From Azospirillaceae bacterium (lineage in GTDB: Bacteria > Pseudomonadota > Alphaproteobacteria > Azospirillales > Azospirillaceae): DNA of 64,000 nucleotides. The stretch covers positions 1-64,000 of the forward strand of contig DASQNC010000048.1 in NCBI GenBank assembly GCA_035645145.1, in the 5' to 3' direction. Shown here one piece after another: positions 56,275 to 64,000 of this stretch (within the stretch, counting starts at the first letter, position 1; every line of letters starts with the position of its first letter). The notes beneath the pieces were generated by a model. It did not search any database, was not told the DNA's origin, and saw nothing but the letters and a program-made list of their open reading frames with translations. The position numbers were made by a program, and so were the translations under genes.

Positions 56275-59007
56275 TCAGACCGGCTCGACCTGGGTGACGC
56301 GCTCCAGCCGCGGGTCGGCGGTGCCGAGCGCCAGCGTCGCCAACCGGTCCAGAAGTGCCGTGGCCGTCGGGTCGGCCCCCGGCGCGTCCCGGAACAGCCG
56401 GAAGGTGGACACCACCAGCCGGCCCTCGCCGTAGCCCCGCTCCACCGCAAGACCCACCGCCTTGTGGATCCAGCCGACCACCAGGCCCGCATGGACCCGC
56501 GACTGGAAGTCCATCAGGTTGCAGCCCGAAATCACGTGGGTCGGGATCACCCGGTCGAAGGCCTCGTCCAGCAGCGGCCCGCCCGGCATGTCGCGGAAGA
56601 CATTCCCGCGGCGCAGCCATGCGAACGACGAGGCCCAGTCGCCGGCCCACATGGTGCCTTCCCGATTCACCACCTTCACGGCCTGCCAGTGCGGGAAGAA
56701 CGGGGTGAGCGAAACGTCGGCCTCCGGCAGCAGGAGCAGGCGGCCGCCGGCGCGCACGCGCTCGACGATGGCCGCGTCGGCCGCCGTCGCCACCACCAGC
56801 GCGGCGGAGTCCAGGTCGTCCGCCAACCGGTATCCGAGGGCGTCCAGCCGCACGCGGATGGACGGATCGGGCGACCACACGGGCACGTCGATGGACGCGC
56901 GGCGTGCGGGATGCACCGCCAGGTCCAGGTGGTTGGTGGCGACGATCCGCCCCCCGCCGTCGCGCAGTTCGAGCACCAGCCGGTGGATGCCGGGTTCGGT
57001 GGCCCGGGGCACGGCGAACTCCAGGGTGCCGAGGTCGGCGACGGAGCCGGGTTCCAGACGCGGCACCGGCACCAGCCGGCCCTCGCCCAGGAAGGCCTCG
57101 AGGGTCGCGCCCTCCAGCGGCTCCCCTGCCCCGTGGGCCACGGCCAGTTCGATCCGGGCGGTCTCGCCCGACCAGTACGACAGCCGCTCCCAGCGCGGCA
57201 CGATCACGGTGTCGGCGTTGACGGTGCCGAAGACATTGTGGAAGACGCGCGGATTGCGGCGCATGTCCAGCAACCCGTTGGACTCCCAGTGGCAGTCGGT
57301 CAGTTCGGTGATGACGTAGCCGGCCAGGGTCGGCTTCCGCCGCATGGCCTCGATCTCGTACTTGAAGGCCCGGAACTGCTGCCACTGGGCCGCTTCGACG
57401 AAGCCGCGGAGCGAACCGAAGACCCGGTCCAGACTCCAGTCGTGGAACCGGTTCTGCACGCCGTGGGCGTACATGACGCCTTCGCCCCAGTCATGGCCGG
57501 TCTCGAACCACCAGGGCTCGCGGCCCTCGGCGTCGGCCAGGTCCTCGGGGTGGGGCAGCCCCCAGTTGCCGAACTCGGAGCACATGAGCGGCTCCTGCCC
57601 GGTGGTTTCGGCGTCGCCCTCCTGGCTGAACAGCCAGGCCGGGCGGGAGGCGAGTTCGTCCACGAACCGGTCCCACTGGTCGCGATGGTCCGGGACGGCC
57701 GCGTAGAAGTGCATGTCCGCGATGTCGGTGCGCACGTGCATGCTGGGCGCGAGCGGCGAATTGTCGACCACCAGCCGGGTTGGATCGTAGGATTTCAGCC
57801 AGGCATAGGTCCGCTTCAGCCACGCCCGGTGCTCGGCGTTGTGGACCAGATCGGTGCCCCAGTTCTCGTTGATGATGGTCCAGATCACGATGGACGGGTG
57901 GTTGCCATCCCGATCGACGATGGCCTTCAGCAGCGCCTCGGCCCGGCCGCGGGCACGCTTGGTGAGCCGGCCGCCGTTGGGCAGCTCGGTCCAGATCAGC
58001 ATGCCCAGGCGGTCGGCCACCTCGTAGTAGCGGGGGTCGGCGACCTTGATGTGGCAGCGCAGGGTGTTGAGGCCGAGATGCTTGGCCTTCCGGAGCTGGT
58101 CTTCCAGGAACTCGACCGAGGGCGTGGTGCAGAGCCCGTCCGGGTAGTAGTCCTGGTCCAGCGCCGCGCGCATGTAGAAGGGCTTGCCGTTCAGGTAGAA
58201 ACGACCGTCGCGGGTTTCAAAGGTGCGGAAGCCGAAGCGCTCCTCCACCCGGTCCACCAGGCGCCCGTCGCGACGAAGCGAGACCGCAAGCGTGTAGAGG
58301 TTCGGCGTGTCCGGCGACCAGGCATGGACCTCGGCCAGGTGGACCGGCAATTCGACGCTCTCCGCCCCCTCGCAGGGGGTCTCGATCCGGTCCGCCACCA
58401 CACGGCCCATGGGATCGCGCACGGCAATCTCCACCTCCATCCGGCCGGACACGGGGCGGGCCAGCGCAATGGTGGTGGCCACACGGCCGGTGGCGAGGTC
58501 CGGCGAGACGCGGACCCGCGCCACATGGTCGGGATCGCGCCGCTCCAGGGTGACGGATTGCCAGATACCGGACTGGGGGCCGTACCAGCTCTGCTTGCCG
58601 AACGGCATCTCGGCCAGGGAGCCGTCGGCGTGGGTCTGCTCGCAGTCCACCGGGCTTTCGACCCGGACCGTGATCTCGTTGCGGCCATCCACCAGGACGC
58701 GGGTCACGTCGAAGGCGAAGGGCAGCCAGCCGCCCTCGTTCTCGCCCACCGGCACGCCGTTGACCCAGACCGTCGCGTTGTGGAACGCGGCCCCGAAGCG
58801 GAGCCAGACCTGGCCATGAACCCAGCCCTCCGGCAGAACCACGTCCCGCCGGTAGATGCCGACCCCCGACTTCATGCGCAGATCGTCGAACTGCGCCTGC
58901 CAGGGGCCGGGGACTTGAATGGACCGGACCCGGCCTGGCGCGGCGGAGGGTCCGGCCGCGTGCTGAAATTCCCAGGTCCCATCCAATGTCACGCGGCAGG
59001 CGATCAT
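56275..59007 (-). CDS. Glycoside hydrolase family 2 (beta-galactosidase/beta-glucuronidase-like)
   Basis: A 910-residue cytoplasmic-looking enzyme without a signal peptide. A jelly-roll sugar-binding domain (about 1-160: GIYRRDVVLPEGW; ATVWVNGVPVGENEGGWLPF), an immunoglobulin-like domain (about 165-265) and a TIM barrel (about 265-590) follow the GH2 order. The acid/base Glu381 lies in IINENWG and the nucleophile Glu478 in MCSEFGNWG. The C-terminal ~300 residues are beta domains plus an unusual helical region. It could hydrolyse beta-galactosides, glucuronides or mannosides; the substrate is unknown. ATG at 59007 follows AGGAG by five bases. Paired operator-like repeats lie upstream at 59082-59123. 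Confidence 0.92.
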   Translation of the reverse strand: MIACRVTLDGTWEFQHAAGPSAAPGRVRSIQVPGPWQAQFDDLRMKSGVGIYRRDVVLPEGWVHGQVWLRFGAAFHNATVWVNGVPVGENEGGWLPFAFDVTRVLVDGRNEITVRVESPVDCEQTHADGSLAEMPFGKQSWYGPQSGIWQSVTLERRDPDHVARVRVSPDLATGRVATTIALARPVSGRMEVEIAVRDPMGRVVADRIETPCEGAESVELPVHLAEVHAWSPDTPNLYTLAVSLRRDGRLVDRVEERFGFRTFETRDGRFYLNGKPFYMRAALDQDYYPDGLCTTPSVEFLEDQLRKAKHLGLNTLRCHIKVADPRYYEVADRLGMLIWTELPNGGRLTKRARGRAEALLKAIVDRDGNHPSIVIWTIINENWGTDLVHNAEHRAWLKRTYAWLKSYDPTRLVVDNSPLAPSMHVRTDIADMHFYAAVPDHRDQWDRFVDELASRPAWLFSQEGDAETTGQEPLMCSEFGNWGLPHPEDLADAEGREPWWFETGHDWGEGVMYAHGVQNRFHDWSLDRVFGSLRGFVEAAQWQQFRAFKYEIEAMRRKPTLAGYVITELTDCHWESNGLLDMRRNPRVFHNVFGTVNADTVIVPRWERLSYWSGETARIELAVAHGAGEPLEGATLEAFLGEGRLVPVPRLEPGSVADLGTLEFAVPRATEPGIHRLVLELRDGGGRIVATNHLDLAVHPARRASIDVPVWSPDPSIRVRLDALGYRLADDLDSAALVVATAADAAIVERVRAGGRLLLLPEADVSLTPFFPHWQAVKVVNREGTMWAGDWASSFAWLRRGNVFRDMPGGPLLDEAFDRVIPTHVISGCNLMDFQSRVHAGLVVGWIHKAVGLAVERGYGEGRLVVSTFRLFRDAPGADPTATALLDRLATLALGTADPRLERVTQVEPV

Positions 59008-59081
59008 GTGCACTCCTAAGGCGGGGTCCCGGAGGCGGGCCGTCGCCGGCCGCGCGCCTCGTCATGGGAATAGCCTTAGGC

Positions 59082-59123
59082 CGTTATGGTTAACGACCCC
59101 TTACTAATATGGTTAGCGGCCCC
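59082..59123. promoter_or_regulatory. Paired operator-like repeats upstream of the GH2 gene
   Basis: ATGGTTAACGACCCC (59086-59100) and ATGGTTAGCGGCCCC (59109-59123) are direct repeats with a 23-bp period, about two helical turns. Each contains a small dyad: CGTTA-TGGT-TAACG (59082-59095) and CTAA-TATGG-TTAG (59104-59116). Placed 75-115 bases before the GH2 start, they fit binding sites for a dimeric regulator. The regulator is not encoded next to it. Confidence 0.5.
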
Positions 59124-59275
59124 ATGCTAATTCGAGACCCCGGGATCTTGGATTTACGCGCTCACCCGGGCGCCATCGCCGAAGGGCATGGGCCCACCAT
59201 GGGGGGAGCGCAGTACCGAGCCTCGGGATGTGGAGCCGGAACCGTTCAGGGGAAGGTTCCGGTGCACTGATCGGA

Positions 59276-59312
59276 AATAAAAACAGGCCCCCCTGTCATT
59301 CGACAGAGGGGC
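59276..59312 (-). terminator. Intrinsic terminator of the second solute-binding protein gene
   Basis: On the minus strand GCCCCTCTGTC (59312-59302) pairs with GACAGGGGGGC (59297-59287) with one mismatch around a 4-base loop, followed by CTGTTTTTATTT. It lies about 20 bp after the stop codon. Confidence 0.88.
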
Positions 59313-59330
59313 ACGTAATCGCACCAGAGA

Positions 59331-60125
59331 TTATTCGCTGTACTTGGCTGCCAAAGCCTCGGCGCTTACGTCCCGGTGCTTCGCGAGGGTCTCCCAGAAC
59401 TTACGGATGAGACCAGGGTCTTTCCTTGCGATCTGGTGGCTAAACAGCAGGTAGTAGTGCTTAACCACCAATGCCGGAGTTACTTTCTCGATGCCGGCGA
59501 AATCGGCCCTCTTCAGCAATTGGTCCGCCGTAAATTCCTGCGCTGCGACCGCACCGACGCGGCCAGCCTTGAGCTTTGCGAGATCAAGGGGGGTCGCGGA
59601 GCTCTCCTCGACCGTCACCCCGATCTTCCGCAGATCGGCGACAATGGAATACCCGGCCGGCGCTCCCACGGGGCCGTTCAGATTGCTGACGGTCTTACCA
59701 TCCCAGCTGACGTTGCCGCCCTTTTGACGATAAAGGGAATAGGCGATGGTTCCGATACGCAGACTTTCGTCCGGCGCGTCGTCCTTCATTGGATAGACGC
59801 CAATCTCCAACCGGTCTGCGCTGAACGAGCCGGAAAAGACTCCATCAACTTCGCCGCTCTTCAGCGTGTCGAGAGCACGCTTCCACGGCATGCGAACGAG
59901 CTTGAGAGCGATCCCCAGTTCGGCGGCGGTCACCTTCACCAACTCGACGTGCACGCCCGGCTTGGCCGGATCGATCTCGGCCGAGTTGCCCAAATAATTG
60001 GGGAATTGCTCCTTATCCTCGAACGCAATGGTCAGTTCGGTTGCTGCCCGGGCGGGAAGGCAGGCAAGGGAAAAAAGGCCAACCAGCGTCGCGCCTAACA
60101 CCTTCGCGCTAAAAAGCCTATTCAC
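59331..60125 (-). CDS. Periplasmic solute-binding protein (SBP_bac_3-like)
   Basis: A 264-residue secreted protein starting at the GTG at 60125, which gives a clean signal peptide (KVLGATLVGLFSLACLPARA). The mature part has ELTIAFEDKEQFPNYLG, GVHVELVKVTAAELGIAL, MPWKRALDTLKSGEVDGVFSGS and AVAAQEFTADQLLKRA, fitting family 3 binding proteins. No transporter genes are adjacent. Its base composition is slightly lower in GC than the flanking genes. GGGAGA lies about nine bases before the start. The ligand is unknown; the MPWKRALDTLKSG segment is shared with orphan polar-amino-acid-type binding proteins. Confidence 0.82.
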   Translation of the reverse strand: MNRLFSAKVLGATLVGLFSLACLPARAATELTIAFEDKEQFPNYLGNSAEIDPAKPGVHVELVKVTAAELGIALKLVRMPWKRALDTLKSGEVDGVFSGSFSADRLEIGVYPMKDDAPDESLRIGTIAYSLYRQKGGNVSWDGKTVSNLNGPVGAPAGYSIVADLRKIGVTVEESSATPLDLAKLKAGRVGAVAAQEFTADQLLKRADFAGIEKVTPALVVKHYYLLFSHQIARKDPGLIRKFWETLAKHRDVSAEALAAKYSE

Positions 60126-60434
60126 GATGATGGATCTCCCGGTGAATTTCTGCAGGCCATACGCAACATGGGTCTGGCCTATTGACCGCACGGTTGCAGT
60201 CTCATCAACATTCGAGGTTACAATTACCAGTTCCCGCGTAACAAGCACTCACAGTTGCATTGCGACGCTATATCTCCACGACACGCCCTCCGAATTGGAG
60301 CGTGCCCGGGTGCGCCCGCGGGCCCACCTGCCATGGCTTGATGGCGGGGAAGCGGAGCCACCCAGCTCCATGGTCCGGTCAGATGAGGCAAGACTCCGGC
60401 CCCACCCGGAAGGCGGCCGGAAGGATGCGAGGGG

Positions 60435-61454
60435 TCAGGGTATTGGCTGCTGCTGGGTGATGCAGTGGATGCCGCCGCCGCCGCGGACGATGTCCAGGAC
60501 CGGGATCTGCACCACCTCGCGGTCGGGGAAGGCCTTGCGGACGGCCTGATAGGCCGCGCGGTCGGCGGGATCGCCGAAGGCCGGCATCACCACCCCGCCG
60601 TTGGCGATGTACATGTTGGCATAGGACAGGGTCAGGCGACGGCCGCGCCAGTCCTCGCGGGCCGGCTGCTTCAGTTCGATCACCTCGAACGAACGGCCGT
60701 GGGCGTCGCGCGCCTTCTTCAGGCGGTCCAGATTGTCCTGGAACGCCTTGAAGTTGGCGTCCGCCGGGTCGTCGGTGGTCAGCGCCAGCACCACACCCGG
60801 CCGGGCGAACAGGCACAGCTCGTCCACATGCCCGTCGGTCTCGTCGTCCTGGTAGCCCTCGCCCAGCCAGACCACCGTCCGGATGCCCAGATACGCCTTC
60901 AGGTATTCCTCGATCTCGGACCGGGTCAGGCCGGGATTGCGGTTGGGGTTCAGAAGGCACTGTTCCGTGGTGATCAGCGTCCCTTCGCCGTCCACATGGA
61001 ACGCCCCGCCCTCCATCACCAGCGGGGCCTCGTAGCGGGGCAGGTTCACATGCTCCAGCAGGCGCCGCGCCAGAAGCTGGTCCTCGCGGCAGTCGGGGTA
61101 GTTGCCGCCCCAGGCGTTGAATTGCCAATCCACACCGGCCACGCGGCCGTCGGGGTGGACGAGAAAGCTCGGACCGGTGTCGCGGGTCCAACTGTCGTCC
61201 AGCGGCATCGGCAGCACGTCCACACCCTTGCCGCAGGCCAGCGACGCCTCGGGCACATCGGCCTGGCGGCAGATCATGGTCACCGGCTCGAACGCGCAGA
61301 TCGCCTGCGCCACTTCGGCATAGGCGCGCTTGGCCGCCTCGAACGCCTCGGCGGTGCCCCAGGTCTCCTCCCGCACGGGCCAGGCCATCCAGCACCGGGC
61401 ATGGGGCGCCCATTCGGCCGGCATGACGAAACCGTCGGCTGCGGGTGTGGACAT
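60435..61454 (-). CDS. aguA: Agmatine deiminase
   Basis: A 339-residue member of the guanidino-group-modifying enzymes. MPAEWAPHARCWMAWP near the start, DDSWTRDTGPSFLV (substrate Asp), MEGGAFHVDGEGTLITTEQCLLN, DDETDGHVDELCLFA (catalytic His/Asp) and GGGGIHCITQQQP (catalytic Cys331) are all present. It converts agmatine to N-carbamoylputrescine, an entry to polyamines. The partial permease at the window's right end resembles PotC/PotI, which fits polyamine handling. ATG at 61454 with GAAGG upstream. Confidence 0.96.
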   Translation of the reverse strand: MSTPAADGFVMPAEWAPHARCWMAWPVREETWGTAEAFEAAKRAYAEVAQAICAFEPVTMICRQADVPEASLACGKGVDVLPMPLDDSWTRDTGPSFLVHPDGRVAGVDWQFNAWGGNYPDCREDQLLARRLLEHVNLPRYEAPLVMEGGAFHVDGEGTLITTEQCLLNPNRNPGLTRSEIEEYLKAYLGIRTVVWLGEGYQDDETDGHVDELCLFARPGVVLALTTDDPADANFKAFQDNLDRLKKARDAHGRSFEVIELKQPAREDWRGRRLTLSYANMYIANGGVVMPAFGDPADRAAYQAVRKAFPDREVVQIPVLDIVRGGGGIHCITQQQPIP

Positions 61455-61732
61455 GGGCGAACCTTCGAAAATTCAATCGACCAGCGGCGGAGTGAAGCAA
61501 AGCGCACCGGTCTTGGCAACGGCGCGCCGCCTCGTGCGGGCCCCGTGCGGATCGGGCCGCACCGGCAACATGCCGGGCCGGTCCCGTGGTGCGGCAGTGC
61601 GTCCTTAAGCCATAGGCCACGCCGCATCACCGTCGCGCGTTTCCCGTTTGCGCCGGGCACGGGCCGAACGGCCCCCGGATCCAAGACAACCGGGGTCCAA
61701 GACAATAAGCCGGGCGCGGGGGAGCGGCGAGG

Positions 61733-63799
61733 ATGACCAGAAACGACACGGGCGCGGCCGGTGGATCGGCATGCGCCCCCCCGTCACTCCCGCGGCCGAC
61801 ATGGCCGCGTGCCCCCAAATCACGCCTGTGGCGGGTCGGCGTGCTCCGCACCGCCACGCTGGCCGCCGGCACGGCCGTTGCCTTCGCGGTCGGAACGGCC
61901 GCTGCCCAGGACACCCGCGTGTTCGGCGACAGCCTCAGCGATGACGGCAACATCCGCAACTACATCGGCGTGGTCTTCCCGCCCCCGCCGTATGCGGGCG
62001 GCCGGTTCAGCAACGGACCGGTGTGGGCGGAGTACCTTCCGGGCCTGCTGGGGGTGACGTTGCGCGACGAGGACAACGTGGCCGTGGGCGGCGCCTTCAG
62101 CGGACGCGAGAACGCCCTCAACGACGAGGCCATCATCCGCGCGCTGGGCGTCCGCCTGCCCGGCGTCCTGGACCAGGTGGATGCCTTTGTGAACACCGGC
62201 CGGCGGGCGGCGGCGGGCGACCTGGTGGTCGTGTGGGGCGGCAACAACGACACGATCGCGCTGGCCGACACGCTGGCCGAAACGCCCGAAGCCGCCCGCC
62301 CGGCCCTGCTGGCGGAGCGGTCCGCCGTGGTCGCCACGAACCTGGAGACCGCGGTCCGGGGACTGGCGGCGGCAGGGGCGCGGCGCTTCGTGGTGCCCAA
62401 CCTGCCCGACCTGGGACAGGTCCCCGATGAGGAGATGCGGGCCGCCGGCCCCCTGGCCACCCTGGCGGCCGCCACCGTCAACGCGCAGGTGGTGGAGCGG
62501 ATGGCGGCCTTGTCGCGCGAGTTGGGCGTGGCGATCGAAGTGGTCGATGTCAGCGCCCTCCTGCGGGACGCGGTGGCGGACCCGGCGCGCTACGGCTTCA
62601 CCGACGTGACGACGCCCTGCGTCGACAGCCTGGAATGCCTGATCGGCGGCCGGGAAGTGCAGGACGGCTTCCTGTTCTTCGACGATCTGCACCCGACCAC
62701 CCGCGCGCATGCGCTGCTGGCGCAGGCGGTGGCCGCCGCGCTGGCGCCGTCGGTTGCGGCACCGGCCCAGATGGAAGTGGCCCGCGCGGGGCAGCGCCTG
62801 ACGGGAACGGCACTGCGCACCCGGCAGGCGGCCCGGCGCGCCGGTGCCTCCGGCATGTCCATGGTCGGGCCCATGTTCCTGGTCGATCCCGCCCGGTTCG
62901 GCCAGGGCGGGGGCGGTGCCGGATCCGGTGGCTATCTGGAACGGCCTGCGCCGAACGCCCTGGACCACCCGTTCTCGCTCTTCATCAGCGGCACCTATGC
63001 CTGGGGGGATCGGGGCGGCGGGCAGGACCGCACGGGCTTCGAGTACGACCAGTCGATGGTCATGATCGGGGGCGACTACCTGTTCGCCGAAGGGCTGCTG
63101 GCCGGGGCCGCCATCGGCTTCGGCCGGGGGCACGCGGGCCTGTCCGGGGGGGCCGGCGAGCTGTCGCAGGACAGCTTCACCGGATCGCTGTACGGAAGCT
63201 GGTTCGGCGACCTGTGGTACGTGGACGTGGCCGGCACCGCCGGCCGCGACCGGTACGACCCGATCCGCCGCCGCACCTTCATTCCCGGCCTCACGGCCGA
63301 AGGGCGGACGGCGGGTTGGACCGTGGCAGCCCAGGCGGAGGCCGGCCTGGGCCTGCCGGCGGGGCCACTGCGCCTGGGGCCGTTCACGGGGGTGCGTTGG
63401 AGCCGCACCACCATCGACGGCTATGACGAGGAAGGCGCCTTGTTCCTGAACCGCCGGTCGGATGCGCAGGAGGACGTCTCGCGCACCGCCTTCGTCGGCG
63501 TGCAGGGCGAGGCGGTGTTCCGGGTGGGGGCCATGACCCTGGCGCCCCGGCTGCGGGCGGCCGTGGAACGGGAGTTCGGCGACGGCGACCGGATCGTCGG
63601 TTCACGCCCCGTCGGCACGGCCGCCCTGCCGGTTGTCGCAACAGCGCCGGGAACGGACCGGACGCTCGGGCGCCTGTCGGCAGGGCTCGACCTGCGGTTC
63701 CGGGAAAGCCTGTCGGTGCTGTTCGAAGGCGAAACCGTGGTCGGCCAGGACGATGGGCGCGCCAAGGCGGTGACGGTGCGGATGCGCTATCGTTTCTAA
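61733..63799 (+). CDS. GDSL/SGNH esterase autotransporter
   Basis: A 688-residue type V secreted hydrolase. Residues 36-59 are a signal-like hydrophobic segment (VLRTATLAAGTAVAFAVGTAAAQ) after an unusually long basic, Pro-rich N-terminus; a GTG at 61841 would remove it. The GDSL domain runs from about 60 to 345: FGDSLSDDGN with nucleophile Ser67, VVVWGGNND (Asn block) and DDLHPTTRAH with the catalytic Asp/His. The final ~270 residues form an autotransporter beta-barrel ending RMRYRF. Family members such as EstA cleave short-chain esters or lipids at the cell surface. Confidence 0.93.
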   Translation: MTRNDTGAAGGSACAPPSLPRPTWPRAPKSRLWRVGVLRTATLAAGTAVAFAVGTAAAQDTRVFGDSLSDDGNIRNYIGVVFPPPPYAGGRFSNGPVWAEYLPGLLGVTLRDEDNVAVGGAFSGRENALNDEAIIRALGVRLPGVLDQVDAFVNTGRRAAAGDLVVVWGGNNDTIALADTLAETPEAARPALLAERSAVVATNLETAVRGLAAAGARRFVVPNLPDLGQVPDEEMRAAGPLATLAAATVNAQVVERMAALSRELGVAIEVVDVSALLRDAVADPARYGFTDVTTPCVDSLECLIGGREVQDGFLFFDDLHPTTRAHALLAQAVAAALAPSVAAPAQMEVARAGQRLTGTALRTRQAARRAGASGMSMVGPMFLVDPARFGQGGGGAGSGGYLERPAPNALDHPFSLFISGTYAWGDRGGGQDRTGFEYDQSMVMIGGDYLFAEGLLAGAAIGFGRGHAGLSGGAGELSQDSFTGSLYGSWFGDLWYVDVAGTAGRDRYDPIRRRTFIPGLTAEGRTAGWTVAAQAEAGLGLPAGPLRLGPFTGVRWSRTTIDGYDEEGALFLNRRSDAQEDVSRTAFVGVQGEAVFRVGAMTLAPRLRAAVEREFGDGDRIVGSRPVGTAALPVVATAPGTDRTLGRLSAGLDLRFRESLSVLFEGETVVGQDDGRAKAVTVRMRYRF

Positions 63800-63816
63800 C
63801 GCCCGACGCCCGCCCC

Positions 63817-64000
63817 TCATCCCCGCGCGGCCAGGGCCTCGGCGTCGCGCCGGCGGCGTTCGGAGCGGGCCATCAGGACACCGGCCACGATGATGCCGGT
63901 CGTCACCACCAGGACGACCAGCGAGGCCAGGGCGTTGATCTGCGGATTGAGCCCGCGGCGCATGCTGGAGAACACCTGGACCGGCAGCGTCGTCGCCCCC
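63817..64000 (-). CDS. ABC transporter permease, PotC/PotI-like, C-terminal end (partial)
   Basis: The last 60 codons are present, read from 63999 down to the TGA at 63819-63817. TTLPVQVFSSMRRGLNPQINAL and LVVLVVTTGIIVAGVLMA (in outline) are the C-terminal end of spermidine/putrescine-type inner-membrane permeases: a periplasmic loop with the RRGxxPxINA motif and the last transmembrane helix. Agmatine deiminase 2.4 kb away strengthens the polyamine reading. The rest lies beyond the window. Confidence 0.85.
   Translation of the reverse strand, partial: GATTLPVQVFSSMRRGLNPQINALASLVVLVVTTGIIVAGVLMARSERRRRDAEALAARG

Larger units (their letters stand above)
59008..59330. other. Upstream region of the GH2 gene and downstream region of the second binding protein
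   Basis: This 323-base gap holds the paired repeats at 59082-59123, AT-rich for this genome, and the terminator hairpin at 59276-59312. Between them (about 59140-59270) I see no gene or repeat. Confidence 0.5.

Noticed and set aside
56266-59019. A 917-residue open frame on the plus strand
   Set aside because: It is antisense to the GH2 gene, whose catalytic Glu residues and ribosome site are clear; the shadow has no recognisable domain.

Overview
The window is about 64 kb of high-GC DNA. Its protein repertoire points to an alphaproteobacterium, most likely Rhodospirillales/Azospirillaceae: a Caulobacter RsaA-like surface protein, DUF2336, SapC, MlaFED with an N-terminal STAS domain, PP0621-type small proteins and a PAS_5-like domain. 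This assignment rests on gene content alone. Almost all of the DNA is chromosomal and coding. I see no integrase, transposase, CRISPR array or rRNA. There is one tRNA, tRNA-Pro(CGG).

Layout. 1-4584: the 3' end of a GDP-mannose pyrophosphorylase, a glycosyltransferase, and a type I secretion ABC transporter with its HlyD-type adaptor. 4941-10515: a SapC-like protein, a large Ala/Pro-rich membrane-associated protein of unknown function with a 10-G tract, an XRE regulator and a subtilisin autotransporter. 10826-16516: a trypsin-like protease with Calx-beta and DUF4214 modules, a decayed partial copy of its 5' end, and between the two copies a divergent pair (a PAS-like/RadC fusion and a GNAT-like protein), then a methyltransferase. 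16735-29713: an RsaA-like surface-layer protein followed by a leftward, tightly overlapping cluster for a GDP-D-rhamnose-type O-polysaccharide exported by an ABC transporter (gmd, rmd, three glycosyltransferase genes, a WbdD-like methyltransferase, wzt, wzm). 30020-38333: further envelope polysaccharide genes (acyltransferase, FkbM methyltransferase, TviB-type dehydrogenase, glycosyltransferase, CapD/FlaA1-type epimerase/dehydratase, WecA-type initiating transferase). 38355-47784: housekeeping and envelope genes (DUF3072, PP0621, S49 peptidase, TrmN6-like methylase, DUF2007, octaprenyl diphosphate synthase, tRNA-Pro, MarR regulator, OmpA-like porin, DUF1203, YihY, DUF3618, UppP). 47914-54782: DUF2336, an Mla lipid-transport operon, a ClpP-like protease with an altered triad, an atypical SDR and a small membrane protein. 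55023-64000: two solute-binding proteins flanking a GH2 glycosidase, agmatine deiminase, a GDSL esterase autotransporter and the 3' end of a polyamine-type ABC permease.

How the genes fit together. Much of the first 38 kb looks like one cell-surface programme. An S-layer/RTX-like protein and a DUF4214 protease are probable type I substrates, and the T1SS lies 12 kb away. The adjacent D-rhamnose O-antigen genes could supply the LPS to which an S-layer anchors, as in Caulobacter; this role is inferred. Points most worth a second look are the PAS-RadC/GNAT cassette framed by duplicated protease DNA, the G10 tract, the promoter 12-mer shared by the XRE and S-layer genes, the ClpP-like Asp-to-Asn substitution and the paired operator-like repeats upstream of the GH2 gene.
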